From contig MBPM02000001.1 of the NCBI GenBank assembly GCA_001695595.3, positions 806,001 through 870,000 on the forward strand: a stretch of 64,000 nt of DNA, written 5' to 3'. The notes under the pieces were generated by a model. The model did no database searches. It was not told where the DNA came from and saw only the letters and a program-made list of their open reading frames with translations. The stretch comes from Plasmopara viticola. Lineage: Eukaryota > Oomycota > Peronosporomycetes > Peronosporales > Peronosporaceae. Below, one piece after another: positions 14,401 to 25,442 of the stretch (within the stretch, counting starts at the first letter, position 1; each line of letters begins with the position of its first letter). A program made the position numbers and the translations under genes.

Positions 14401-14768
14401 GTGCGGGAAATTATATCCTCAGAGCTGATAGCCAAGATGGGAGAGATCGCACCATTGACGTGGTTGCAAGAATTAGTGGATGAGACTTTGATGGACCAAT
14501 AATGCATGTACTACGTGAACTTGATTGCCCGATGATGCGTCGGCGGTCAAAAGTTAAAGCACTTTTTCGTCCTGTTTCCAGTACAAATCGGCGGAATGAT
14601 TTCTGTGGCATCCAGACTTGATGATTGTATCAAAACAATGACACAGCCGCACTTTAAGTGAGTAAAAACTACGGCAATTTTCATACAATATTATTGCATA
14701 ATGCTGCGACCAAAATTTAATACATAAAATGATGACGGTATCACTCTTTCTTTGTGACGCAGGGAAAA
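8429..14768. other. 6.3 kb gene-free stretch
   Basis: No frame exceeds 128 codons and none shows a domain or a splice chain. A TATA-like stretch near 9312 and scattered short frames suggest old transposon-derived DNA, but no terminal repeats or recognisable polyprotein motifs could be found. The 3' part should include the promoter of the Spg1-like gene. No tRNA or rRNA was seen. Confidence 0.5.
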
Positions 14769-15608
14769 ATGGAGGAAAAGCAGCAAGAGCAAAAGCAGCG
14801 AGAGGACGCTCGCAGTGTCACGAATCGAGTGGAGCGGCCGTCACGAGGCGTGGGTCCGACAGGTGGATCCTCGGCTGGAGGCAATGGTTCTGGGCGCAAC
14901 AACGTAGTCGTCAAGGTGGGAATGGTAGGGGACGCGCAAGTGGGCAAAACGAGTCTTATGGTTAAGTACGTGGAGGGCAAGTTTGACGAGGACTATATTC
15001 ACACGCTGGGCGTCAATTTCATGGAAAAAACGATTGCTCTACGTAACACGGAGATCACGTTTAGTATCTGGGACTTGGGTGGCCACCGCGAGTTCATCAG
15101 TATGCTGCCGCTCGTCTGCAACGATGCAGTCGCTATTCTCTTCATGTTTGACTTGTCGCGAAAGGCTACGCTCACGAGTATTAAAGAGTGGTATCGTCAA
15201 GTGCGCTCTATTAATAAGGTGCGATAGGTTTGCTAGTTGGAGCGCAAGAATGGCGAGTTCATGTTGCCCTTTTGATCAGAACGCGTTTCCGTTTCTCGTT
15301 GGGATGAAATACGATCATTTTGCCAATTTTGCGGTGGAGGAACAGGAAGATATTACGAAACAGGTACGAAACCGGTTATTGATTATTGCTTTTCAAATAT
15401 ATATTGTGATATTAATGATTGTGTGGTTGCGCACGCCTCTTAGGCGCGCAAGTTTGCAAAGGCTATGAAGGCGCCGTTGATCTTTACATCCGCTTCGCAC
15501 TCCATCAACGTGCAGAAAGTTTTCAAGGTAGTACTCAGCAAAGTTTTTGACCTCAAGTGTACAGTTCCCATTATTGACCGGGTGGGCGATCCCATCCTCC
15601 AGTACTAG
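14769..15608 (+). CDS. SPG1: Spg1/Tem1-type Ras-superfamily GTPase
   Basis: Small GTPase of the Spg1/Tem1 family, the switch at the top of the septation/mitotic-exit kinase cascade in yeasts. Its role in oomycetes is inferred only. Proposed exons are 14769-15218, 15280-15363 and 15444-15608, giving 232 residues. Introns are GTGCGA...ATCAG and GTACGA...CTTAG. After a low-complexity Gln/Gly tail of about 45 residues come the P-loop GDAQVGKT (54-61), the switch region HTLGVNFMEKTI, WDLGGHREF (101-109), the family hallmark SMLPLVCNDAVAILFMFDLSRK, KEWYRQVRSINK, the Spg1-type LVGMKYD in place of NKxD, and TSASHSINVQKVFK. The end DLKCTVP...GDPILQY is characteristic. The residue matching Ras Gln61 is His (DLGGH). 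The start is the first ATG after a pyrimidine-rich CAG, so an upstream non-coding exon is possible. It converges on the ArgBC gene, 125 bp away. Confidence 0.93.
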
Positions 15609-15733
15609 TACCTCTTACCACAGGATCTTGAGCTTGTAAATAAACATATATATGTATTGATGAACATCTTGACTATTATGACAATAATATTAACAAAAAG
15701 TGGAGCACTTGAAACAAACGATTTCAATCCTCT

Positions 15734-17962
15734 TTAACAAAAGTCAATACCCGCGTATTCGTCAAGGCCCAGTGCAACATTGATGTTTTGCATTGCCTGC
15801 GTTGCCGCACCTTTAAGGAGATTATCGATGGTGGCGATGACCACAAGCCGACCCATGTCTAAATCGAGCTGAAAGCCGCCGACAGTCACGTGCGGGTGGT
15901 ACGCATTGTCCTTTACCAACGGGATGCCGGATTGGACTCTCACCAACGCTTCGTTTGCGAAAAACGCACGATAGAGCTCTTCAGCCTGCTGTGCCGAGGT
16001 AAGGAGGCCGTTGTCCGCAAGTTGCGCGGACAATGTGAGATGAATGCCTTGAAAGTACGGGGCAACATGAGGCATGAACCGCACGGCCGTACCGAGCTGG
16101 TGGCTAATTTCAGCTTCGTGAATGTGCTTCACAGACTTGTACGCCATAAGGTTGTCCTGAAGCACGTTCAAATCGTTGGCCATGGAAGGACTTGTGCCCG
16201 CACCGCTGTAGCCCGAGACGCCAAACACGTGGGGAGGAATGCTCGGATCGATGAGCTTGGCACTCACTTCAGGTTTGCCACCAAGGAGTGGCAACAAGCC
16301 CACTTGGGCGCCCGTGGCATAGCAGCCGGGGTTTGCAATATGTGTGGCCCTTTGTAATCGTGTGCGTCCACCTGGAGCTTCGGGCAGACCGTACGTCCAC
16401 TCAGCATTAAACCGCTGGTCCGCACTCAAGTCAATGATGACCTTGTCCTTGCGGGGTAGTGCATCGAGAGCTGTAGCGTAGTCCTTGCAGTAGCCATTCG
16501 GCAGTGCTAGGACCCACACGTCGACGCTATCTGCAAACGGTGACGTTGCGATATCATTCAATCCAAGCTCGCAGAATTCCAGAGTAGGGTCAAGGCTGAG
16601 CTCCTTTTCATCAGCTGGCTTGGCCGGCATGTTTGTGTGCGGATTCGTCGGCGTCATGGACGCAACATCGAGAACTCTTTGACCAATTAACGCACGCGAG
16701 CTAGCGCACACTAGCTCAAGCTCCGAGTGGCAGCTAATCACGCGAATAAGCTCGCGACCCACGTATCCCCGAGCACCAATCAAACCCACGCGGTACTTTC
16801 CATCCGGACCACACGAAAAGGCTGGTTTGTTCGCAGAGGGGTTGGCAGCCTTGGCAGTAGAAGCCTCGCCCTTGATACACGTCGTGCCTGCGCTCTTTTG
16901 ACTGACAATCTCACGCATGAGCTCTGACGCTGATGTGAGCACCACGGATGAAGTCGATGGCAGACCCTGCAGCAATGTATTGATTTCATTCAATTTCAAG
17001 AGAGTGCCTTGACGGCCAGTGTAGTCGCGTGCAGCCATGCGTTTGTAGTCTCTCGCCATGTCGATCGTCTTGAGCTTGGTCCCGTCGTCTTCGATCCAGC
17101 CTCCTTTTGCATTGACAAAGATGGTCTTGAGTGGCTGCAAGTTGAGGGCCAATTGACGGGCAGCCACGTCTGCGTTGATATTAAGCGTCTGGCCGGTCGC
17201 ATTCTCACCAAGGCACGAAAGCACTGGGATTTTACCAGCGTCAATGACAGCCTGGACGGGGCCACCGTGAACTTTATTCACTTCACCCACAAAGCCGTAG
17301 ACGTCCTTGTCTTTAAAATCAGCCTGCAAGACGCCACGTGTGATACCTTGAGACGGCACACCAGCTTTGTTTAGCGCGGCGACTAGCGTAGCGTTTGTGT
17401 CCATGAAGATTTTCGTGGCAATGTCAAGTGTTTTCTGGTCGGTGACCCGATTCCCGCCAATGTATTGAGGGTCCACGCCCTGCTTATCGAGCTCAGCATT
17501 CATCTGTGGACCGGCGCCATGCACAAGGATGGGAAAGAGACCTGTATCCTTCAGGAAGCGCAGCGATTTAATAAGCGTCTCGAGCTCGTGAACGATCACG
17601 TCACCGCCAATTTTAATGACTGTCGTGTGCCGAACACCAGGCGTGTGATACAGGTGCTCAAACTCCTTGAGTGTGGCCTCAGAAGCGAGCACTTTAGCTA
17701 AATTAAGTGCGTAATCATCGCTCGGCTTTGACGACAGGGCGCGAGTCTGCAGCCACGCACGAGAGACTGGCTTGGGCACGCCCGTTTCAGCGGCGTGAAG
17801 TGGGAGGACGTACGTACGGGACATATGAGAAGCCACAGCTTGTGAGGACCGCTGCTGAGCACAGGGTAGTCTTGGCATCTGCTTGGCCACGGAGCGCCAC
17901 ATACTTGGAGGAAGATCGCAACTGCGAAATGCGTACGGTTTTTGTAGTACTACACGCCGCAT
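15734..17962 (-). CDS. ARG5,6: bifunctional acetylglutamate kinase / N-acetyl-gamma-glutamyl-phosphate reductase
   Basis: Single-exon 742-residue fusion catalysing steps 2 and 3 of ornithine/arginine synthesis: phosphorylation of N-acetylglutamate, then NADPH reduction to the semialdehyde. The first 75 or so residues are rich in Arg, Ser and Ala with few acids, as in a mitochondrial presequence. The kinase domain follows (about 85-355), with TVIKIGG (114-120), VHGAGPQM, NINADVAARQLA and FVNAKGGW. A linker of about 30 residues (AKAANPSANKP) leads to the reductase (about 389-742), with the nucleotide loop GLIGARGYVG, the catalytic Cys547 in NPGCYATG, GVSGYSGAG, and the His block AEISHQLG...PHVAPYFQGIH. 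Fungal Arg5,6 carries a NAT/DUF619 domain between these parts, but there is no room for one here. The fungal polyprotein is cleaved in the mitochondrion; cleavage here is only inferred. A SINE sits 142 bp upstream of the start. Confidence 0.96.
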   Translation of the reverse strand: MRRVVLQKPYAFRSCDLPPSMWRSVAKQMPRLPCAQQRSSQAVASHMSRTYVLPLHAAETGVPKPVSRAWLQTRALSSKPSDDYALNLAKVLASEATLKEFEHLYHTPGVRHTTVIKIGGDVIVHELETLIKSLRFLKDTGLFPILVHGAGPQMNAELDKQGVDPQYIGGNRVTDQKTLDIATKIFMDTNATLVAALNKAGVPSQGITRGVLQADFKDKDVYGFVGEVNKVHGGPVQAVIDAGKIPVLSCLGENATGQTLNINADVAARQLALNLQPLKTIFVNAKGGWIEDDGTKLKTIDMARDYKRMAARDYTGRQGTLLKLNEINTLLQGLPSTSSVVLTSASELMREIVSQKSAGTTCIKGEASTAKAANPSANKPAFSCGPDGKYRVGLIGARGYVGRELIRVISCHSELELVCASSRALIGQRVLDVASMTPTNPHTNMPAKPADEKELSLDPTLEFCELGLNDIATSPFADSVDVWVLALPNGYCKDYATALDALPRKDKVIIDLSADQRFNAEWTYGLPEAPGGRTRLQRATHIANPGCYATGAQVGLLPLLGGKPEVSAKLIDPSIPPHVFGVSGYSGAGTSPSMANDLNVLQDNLMAYKSVKHIHEAEISHQLGTAVRFMPHVAPYFQGIHLTLSAQLADNGLLTSAQQAEELYRAFFANEALVRVQSGIPLVKDNAYHPHVTVGGFQLDLDMGRLVVIATIDNLLKGAATQAMQNINVALGLDEYAGIDFC

Positions 17963-18104
17963 AATTACTACTACTATTTTAATTCAGTATTTTGTAAAAT
18001 ACTAGTAGACGATTGTTAAAAAGATCATCTACTTCCATTAACCTTGAAATTTGAGTAGTATTCTCATTTCCTTGCTCAATTCTTATTCATTTTCTTACCC
18101 AATT

Positions 18105-18415
18105 TTAATGTAATGTAATGTATTACGTTATCGCGTTGCCAAGTTATGCACGTGCTAGGCTCAGTCTGGCTAGTCCACGGCATAGAGTGGTCTCCGCATA
18201 CGTCGGGTCTCGTTCGGCGGGCAGTGCAGCCAGCACCGAGGTCGTGAGGATCTTCCATGATTTTGTTTAGTTCTGACTTGGTAAGAGCCCAGGTAGCTCT
18301 CGTCGAGGGTGAGACTCGTTAGAGACCTGCAGATGCCCGAGAGCACCTGCCCGAAGCGCGCGAGCATTTGGCCCCCGCGCTTGAAAGGAGGGCGTCACCC
18401 CAACCTTTTCCGAAG
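18105..18415 (-). mobile_element. SINE copy 1 (pentanucleotide tail)
   Basis: About 311 bp copy of a SINE family with three near-full copies here. On its own strand it runs from CTTCGGAAAAGG to a tail of repeated ATTAC units. Both sides carry the 10 bp TTACCCAATT (18095-18104 and 18416-18425), a target-site duplication typical of LINE-machinery insertion. No clear pol III A or B box was found in the head. It lies on the same strand as the ArgBC gene, ending 142 bp before that start codon. Confidence 0.85.
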
Positions 18416-18475
18416 TTACCCAATTGCGACCGCTGGAAAAGCATCGCATATTTTGTTGCATTTTTTTTGGAATTT

Positions 18476-18500
18476 GATACGCAGCCACTGGCTGCGTATC
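18476..18500. repeat. perfect 12 bp hairpin
   Basis: GATACGCAGCCA, one C, then its exact reverse complement TGGCTGCGTATC, followed by a further TGGCTGCCAGCCA palindrome-like run. It stands 0.2 kb before the transposase start of element copy A, in a part absent upstream of copies B and C. It may be part of that element's original terminus, but this is not proved. Confidence 0.5.
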
Positions 18501-18721
18501 GTGGCTGCCAGCCACCACTTTTCCACCACATTTCCAAATATGAATTAGATTGATTGGCTTTTATGGCTTCTGATTGGCTGAACGATTTATTCTCGGTCGG
18601 ATATCACTTCTTAGATGTTTAACCGCTCATACATGCATCTTTACCCAAAACTACTTTTTTCACGCTCAGAAACGCGACTTTTCACGCACCCTTTCCGTGT
18701 TTTCTCGCGTCAAGATCAGCC

Positions 18722-20290
18722 ATGAACACCGTAAAACTTATCGCCGAACGTGTCTTCGACAGTCTTGACGATGCTCGTAAGACTTTGAATGCGGAATTCA
18801 ACGAAGAGGTCAAACGTTCCAAGTTCATTGGCAACAATCTCGACCAAGTAACGCGGATTATCAAAACTGCAACGCTTGTTTATAAGACGTGGAAGCAGAA
18901 GGATGTTAACGTACCAGACCTAGCCGTGGCACCGGCTGTCGGTATTCCGTCGACATCAGCAGAGTTTAACAGCAGCATGACACCGTGGCATTGGCTGTGG
19001 AAGTCACATACAATAATTACAACTATCCACCGTTTGAGGACTCAAAAATACACTTTGCTGACCGCAAAGCTAACGCAGAACAATAGAATATAGTCCTTGC
19101 TGAGCTGAGGCTCGGCAACAAGACAAAATGTTTTGCGACCAGCTTGAACTTCGCAGTGACGCCACGAGACATACGCAACATCATACACACCGCGAAAAAA
19201 GTTTTATTGAGGGACGTGCACCGCTGGAAGCCTTGCTAGATTACCTTGCATCATCGACAACGTACTTCGCGCAACTCGATAGCGAACAGCAGTTGATACA
19301 CGTGCTCAGTATAGCACCACCGGCAAAGAAGATATGTCAGTGATAGACGGCAGGACGTGTGTAATTAATTGACGCCACCTACAAAAGCAACAAGTACAAT
19401 CTACCCTTAATACGAATTGAATTTCATCAACCAAAGCTTTACAGTTGCCTACTGCTTCTTGCGAGCCGAGGAGGAGGACGATAATGTCTGGGCGATGAAG
19501 CACAATTAAAACACCTTTGCGGAATATGGCATTGGGACTGGCGATGGCGAAGGCATTGTATTTGCTATTGACCGAAAACTTGCGCTGATGATTCTCCTTG
19601 CGGCTATACATCCTGCCTCACATCGATTGCTTTGTAGATGGCACATTAACTAGAACATCAAGTGCAAAGTTCGCAAGCATTTCCGGAATAGCAAGGCGTT
19701 CAGACGCTGGCAAAAATGCATCTGTTGGTGAGATGTTGATACTTACAATTTCCGACTCGCAGCTCTACGGCAAAAATCTTTCTCGCCGGCAGTACAGCGA
19801 TTCGTGAAATATACTTGGTCGACGTTGAAGGAAAATTTGTTGCCTGCTACATGCGAGGAGTCATGCATCTTGGTCACAACACGACGTCACGAGTATAATT
19901 GGGGCATGCATCTCTAAAACGATGGCTTGGTACCTCGACTGGTGATCTCCTCGCCGTTGACGATGTCTCCAGCTAGCATGTCAGCAGAAACTGGCCGGCA
20001 TCAGTATAGCGTTGATTCTCAAACGGAAAATTCTCAATTCGGTCCAAAATTTGGCAAAGTCATGACGAAAGATATCAGTAGCTGATTTGAGATCCGTATA
20101 TCAACAATCCCGACGACATTTTGAGGTACTTGTTATTGGTGCTAACAATGAGAATAAGTCGGATGGCAAAGACAATGACGACGAGGACGAGAGCGAGAGC
20201 GAGGGTGCTGAGGGTGCTGAGGTAGATGGTGCACCAGCTGATGCCGATGTCCCAAGAACTGATGGAGCGAATGACGAACCTTGACGACGC
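18722..20290 (+). pseudogene. FAR1/MULE-like transposase relic (copy A)
   Basis: The frame opens with MNTVKLIAERVFDSL and runs about 120 codons. It then loses frame around 18980, where the zinc-binding block continues in another frame (ALAVEVTYNNYNYPPFED, equivalent to HNHPPF in copies B and C). A later frame carries LEALLDYLASSTTYFAQLDSEQQL, and near 19370 a DATYKSN...LPLI block typical of the first catalytic Asp of MULE transposases. An acidic low-complexity stretch follows. Several stops and frame changes mean it cannot encode an active enzyme. Confidence 0.75.
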
Positions 20291-23200
20291 ATCTTATCGC
20301 CATCCATGAACCAATTTACAGGCATGAACTACGGCGCTCGCGAGCCCTGACTATTGATGATTTTGACTAATATTCGTGGTTGGTGAAACCACCAAAGGCA
20401 GCAGTTGCACCGTTGGTACCGTTGACTTTAGAACAAGTGGTTGTAGCAGCAGTCAAAAGTGCTACCGAGGAAGCTAAACATGGCTTCGATCGTCGCAAAC
20501 GGGTAGTTCCTGCACAGCTAGCAACATTTAGGCAATCAGATCCTCGACCCTGTCAGTATCTGCGGTCTTGAGAGACCTGCTGGCGCCGAGAACCGCCAAA
20601 GAAATAGCAACACAATGCAGCGAGATTTGAGCACGTTAAGAATGCGCTAGGAGAGAATCGGATTGAAGGTTGCCGCTGCGAAAATTGCAGGCAACAAGCC
20701 ATAATTCGCGCACGTGTAGCAATCCAACGGCAGCATTACAACACGCAAGGGAATCGGCATCGTAATTGCAGCGGGTAACAGTGGCATCGCAATCTGCACC
20801 GTACATCGCAACCATTCTTGCAGATAGCACCTGCAGCTTCATCGCGAGCAGACGTAGATGCAGCGCTGCTTGAATGGGATTTTCTGTCGGAGGCAAAGCT
20901 GCGAGTGATCGATCGTGAGCAAAAGAATGCCGGCATCGACACTATTCAGATGCGTGTTGCAACGTTGCGATGTACAAGTTGCGATGTGCGAGCAAGGTCC
21001 CTCTCGATTTTTCCATAGAACATCACATGCGCGTGAATTGTATGCGCCTTGGATGTTGGATTTATTACAGTGCAGAGGACCTTGGTATTAATGTCAATGG
21101 TAATGTCAGTTTCATTGTCTATGTAAACGTTAATGTCAAGGTCGGGTGTTTCGAATAATGTTCCGTACACTAGAGATATTTTTAACGCATGCGCTATGTA
21201 GATCGCATCGTGTTCTCCCACAAATTCCATAGCCAGTGTGTGACATGGATGTCTCTCATGCAGAACTCAATATGGGTTTTCTATACAAAAGCTGGTCGCC
21301 AGTTAACCGAAAGCGGTATCAAAATCTTTTTTCTTATGATTCCGAATGTGAAATATTCTCTTGTATTTGATGCATCATGCCGCTGTGAGAGGGTGCTGTG
21401 CTGACCGGATATGTGCGCAATGCATGCCTGTGTTGCGCCTCGCAGACTCCGAAACATCCGCCCAGTCTTTTTCATTTAAGCTCGCAGTTTCGTTGTCGGC
21501 GCAATGACCAAACATAATGTGTCAAGGCAATTTATCGCAGTGGTTGTACACAAAAGCTACTACTTACAACAATGGTGAAAGGCCATTGAACAGTCGTACA
21601 CAAGAAAAGAGACACAGAACTGGCTTTGCTTTCGCACGTGTGTAAACTTTTCCGCTATCTGTAAGCCCAACAATTGCTTTAAGTACCAAATATACTTTAA
21701 ATTGCGTTTAAAAGCGCTAAAATCATTTCATGAACAGATTTCTACCGTGTAGTTTTAAAGAAGGGGTCATGATTGACGCTTAGATTAAAGACACGACCAA
21801 GAAATAGTGCTGCTATGTAAAAGTATCGACCGTGTCCAACACAGATGCAAGAGGAGCCACTATGCGAAACAGATCAACAAAGTTCACATTACCCAAATGT
21901 CTAGCGAGACCTTATACGAAAATATACAATTTTGAATTGCCAGCAGCCTACTACGACAGACAAACTTACAATTGTGCAGCCACATTCAGCAACAGTTTAA
22001 TTTGATAGCGCATTCTGCATGTGCGCACATATGTGCAGACACAACTGTATATCTTAGACCACCAATAGTATGTATAATATGTGCTGACCAAATCCCAGTA
22101 ACGCCGTGTAGTGCATTATGGTCCTCACAGTCTTTATGGGATTACTATCTCTTGTATCACTACAGCTTGACTTTCATTTTGAATTAGCAAGCCCCACGCT
22201 AAATCGTACCGACACTGTCTTGTCTGAGTCTTTAACTTATTCGTCTCGAATTCTTTTAGCAGCGCCACGCACGTATCATCCTGTATAGACGCGGCACGGA
22301 CTAGATCCATTATAGATTGTCATGAGCTAGCTCATATCCTGGGTGACGCAACGAACAAAGCATCCTTCGTAAGTAGGAAGGTTTTCATTGCGTTGAGCAT
22401 ATATTTTATCAGGCATCCTTTTTAAACCGAAGACATATAACAACAATAAAAGTATAGATCGGACATCGGATTTGCGAAACCCGTATATTTCAGATAATTG
22501 GTAAATTAAAAACACTTTTGAGGTTGTGGCGTACACCGAGCTGAGAAGGCTTTCATTTTCTCGGGGTCAGCACTGTGCTTGCAAAGCAGCCGACGCTATA
22601 AATGCAACGCCTCATTTGTCGATTCTGGCATAAAGTTTAATGGTCCTCGTGACCTTTGCAAATAATGCCCAAGATAAATGTGTGATCAAATTATGAGAAG
22701 GCTTCGAGGCTGTTATAGCCTTCCATAGCATAAAGTATGCTCAAATTGCGCTCTCTCGTAGCCCGACTATAACGACGGTGCTGGCTACATTCTTCAAACG
22801 CGGATGTCGCGTCAATTTAGTCAGCAAAGCTCGTAACTTTTAGACAAGTCCCATCAACTTCTTGTTTTCTTGGCGATTCACCAAAAAGCCTAACCTCAAG
22901 CAATAGGCATAGCTCAGCGGCGAAAAAAGTCGCGTCAGTTTAATCCTTGGTATACCTCAAGAATAAAGTGCTGCCTCAAACGAGGTATTGCACATTTTTG
23001 CCTATTCGCTTGCTGAGCCACTCTCTGTTGCCCTGTTTGCAATGAGACGAACACCATGACCGTGCAGTTCTGCCTATCCTGGCGCAAAAATCTTTCTCAA
23101 TATTACTTATGAGCGGTTTCGGCTTTGGCATGATTTCTATCTTTATAGCCGGAGTCATTGACGCTGCTGACTTCATCATTATCGGATTAAGATGCTCCAA

Positions 23201-23564
23201 CAGAATGTTCTCAGACATGCATTGCTCACGTCGGTCCTTGTGCAGCCATTTTAGCCCGTTCTGTTGTCCCGAACGCAAAAGAGCGTAATGATTATTCCTC
23301 ACAAAGACTCAGAGTTTAGAGCTAAAAGCGGAGCTGCAGTAGCTCTTTGCTATCGAAGCGTGAGTTCAGACCTTTCACCTCTAATTACAAAATAGAGTGG
23401 CAGATCGCAATTCGCTTGACCTCAAGCCGGACCTAAAGGGTTAGTATTTAGCTTGATATTGAGTCTTTATCAAATTTTTGCACATAATTTTGCAAAATGC
23501 ACTTAATTTAGGTATGTTGGTGAACCCCACCCACTATGGTAAATATCCTACAGTTACTACTTAA

Positions 23565-23880
23565 AAGGTTGGGGTGACGCCCTCCTTCCAAGCGCGGGGG
23601 CTAAATGCTCGCGCGCTTCGGGCAGGTGCTCTCGGGCATCTGCAGGTCTCTAACGAGTCTCACCCTCGACGCGACGGTCTCCAGCACCGGGCGCCACCTG
23701 GGCTCTTACCAAGTCAGAGATAAACAAACTAATGGAAGACCCTCACGGCCTCGGTGCTGGCTGCACTGCCCGCCGAACGAGACTCGACGTATGCGGACAC
23801 CACTCTATGCCGTGGACTAGCCATAGAGCCTAGCACGTGCATAACTTGGCAACGCGATAACGTAATACAATACAATACAA
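23565..23880 (+). mobile_element. SINE copy 2
   Basis: About 316 bp, beginning at AAGGTTGGGG and ending in a TACAA-type repeat tail. The 11 bp TTACTACTTAA flanks it on both sides (23554-23564 and 23881-23891). The paralogous copy B has a single TTACTACTTAA with no insert near 37758, which is the pre-insertion site. This makes the copy a well-documented insertion younger than the A/B duplication. Confidence 0.92.
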
Positions 23881-23891
23881 TTACTACTTAA

Positions 23892-25442
23892 CATCTTGCA
23901 ATAAGCCATTATCGCTTGCTTTTTATTGCATCCTCGAAACATCACTCTCACAATTAGGTAAAAAAAAAACCATTGGTGTGATTTACACACTTGTTGCCGT
24001 TTCAGTAGATTAAGGGGCATTGTGCATACAAAGATTCAGCGGCCAATTTAATATCGGTTTTATCGATAGCATTACTTACAATTACGTGCTCACTTTGCGT
24101 GCTATGATCAAGATTGACAGCAAGCCATGTTTATTAGAAGGGTGGGTGTATTATAGAATTTAGGCTTGCATGGCAGTCAAGCTAGTGGCTCACACGTTAA
24201 TTACGGGACGGACAGGATGCATTGGGTGCGACATGTCGATTCCGGATAAAAGGGTGCTGCGTTTGCGGATGACCTAATCGAACAAAGGGAGAAAGGCACA
24301 AGCACGGTCGGTGACGCGACATGGACCTTGCAACCCAACGATAGAATAAGGTGCGAGGGCAGAGAGCGCGGCACAGTGATAGCCTAAACGTATCGCAGAA
24401 TGGACTCACGGATGCATTGGAATCAATATGTTCTTGGCAGATCAAGATTTGCTATATTACGGCCTTGTTTACCCTGTTGTTGCGTGCGTGGTTCGGGTAC
24501 CAAGCTTACGTACTAGAAATGTGCAGACAATGTTTCTTTGTCGTAAACGGTGGGTGATAGTGTAGCAAGGATATGCTGCGTCAAAGGGACGACATATTGA
24601 CACAACACACTTGTCAAGGCAATGACATTGAATTCAACCTTGTCGATGTGTACGGCAACACTTCGAGCACGATAGTGTGGTCTTCGTGCAGAAGGGATAT
24701 TAACGCTGTTCACAAAATGGCACTCCTTTCAGAGGTGGTCTCCGAGCACAAGGGATGATGACACTGTTCGAAGTTTGGCACTTCTTTGAACATGCGGAGG
24801 CCGCTAATGTATACGCCGTAGGTTCAAAAGTACCGGTATTCGGCATGTGTGATACATAAACGTGAAGATGACGTACTTGCGTATATGTGAACTCGTTTTT
24901 CGAACACTAGTATATTGACAAACAAGAGAGACAACGAGTTTAAAAAATAGATTTCATGCGGTGCATTTCACTCTTTTACCAAATTCTATAGCCTACGATC
25001 TCAGCCACAACACGGATCATTACTTTCTCAGTTGGTATAGTTGCGAGCACGAATAGATAAAGGTTGTTTCCACACCCCCTCTTTTTTTCGACATGGGCCG
25101 TCTTTGGCAAATCACCGGATGCTTTCAAGTATTTGATTTCGAAGGGTATGAAACGTATGAACAGTAAGTCAGCCCCGTAGATAAAAGAGCATACCGAGAA
25201 TACTAGAGAGTTCGATGTGATTAGCTCAGAGGACATTGGCAAACCGGGTGTGGAGGATAGACGCTTTCTTGCCCATCGCAAACGGTACGTCTCTATGATC
25301 ATACGGATTGCAATTTCATGTCTGGCTTAATCAACCATTTCGGCACCAATTGGTTCTCCATTCATTCATTCTCCAACTTGCATCCAGCCGATCACGACTC
25401 GGTCTCATCTACTCCCTCTTTGATTCGACTCTTGTGGCAATA
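23892..25442. other. end of copy A, start of left arm, GH3 promoter
   Basis: Bases 23892-24262 belong to element A. From 24268 the sequence is repeated in inverse at the far right of the window. A 108-codon frame on the minus strand (25302-24976) is open in both arms, but it differs more than the GH3 protein does and overlaps the GH3 upstream region, so it is not called as a gene. The GH3 promoter should lie just before 25443. Confidence 0.5.

Larger units (their letters stand above)
18714..24262 (+). mobile_element. decayed MULE-like element, copy A
   Basis: About 5.5 kb that matches copy B (32946-38155) in the same orientation and copy C (46858-51122) inverted. It starts with a broken FAR1/MULE-like transposase frame, then an acidic Asp/Glu-rich segment (about 20160-20240), a CRCENC-like cysteine cluster near 20660-20690, and a long non-coding 3' part. 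SINE copy 2 is inserted in it. Homology to B ends near 24262, only a few bases before the left inverted arm begins (24268). Terminal inverted repeats were not identified, so the MULE assignment rests on the transposase fragments. Confidence 0.75.

Noticed and set aside
22300..23300. Possible second transposase (hAT-like) in the 3' part of elements A and B
   Set aside because: Short frames on the two strands gave only weak, stop-interrupted resemblance; no motif could be defended.
24976..25302. 108-codon minus-strand frame open in both arms (also 61289-61615)
   Set aside because: It differs at about four residues in 108, proportionally more than the GH3 protein. It has no domain and overlaps the GH3 upstream region, so its openness is explained by recent duplication.
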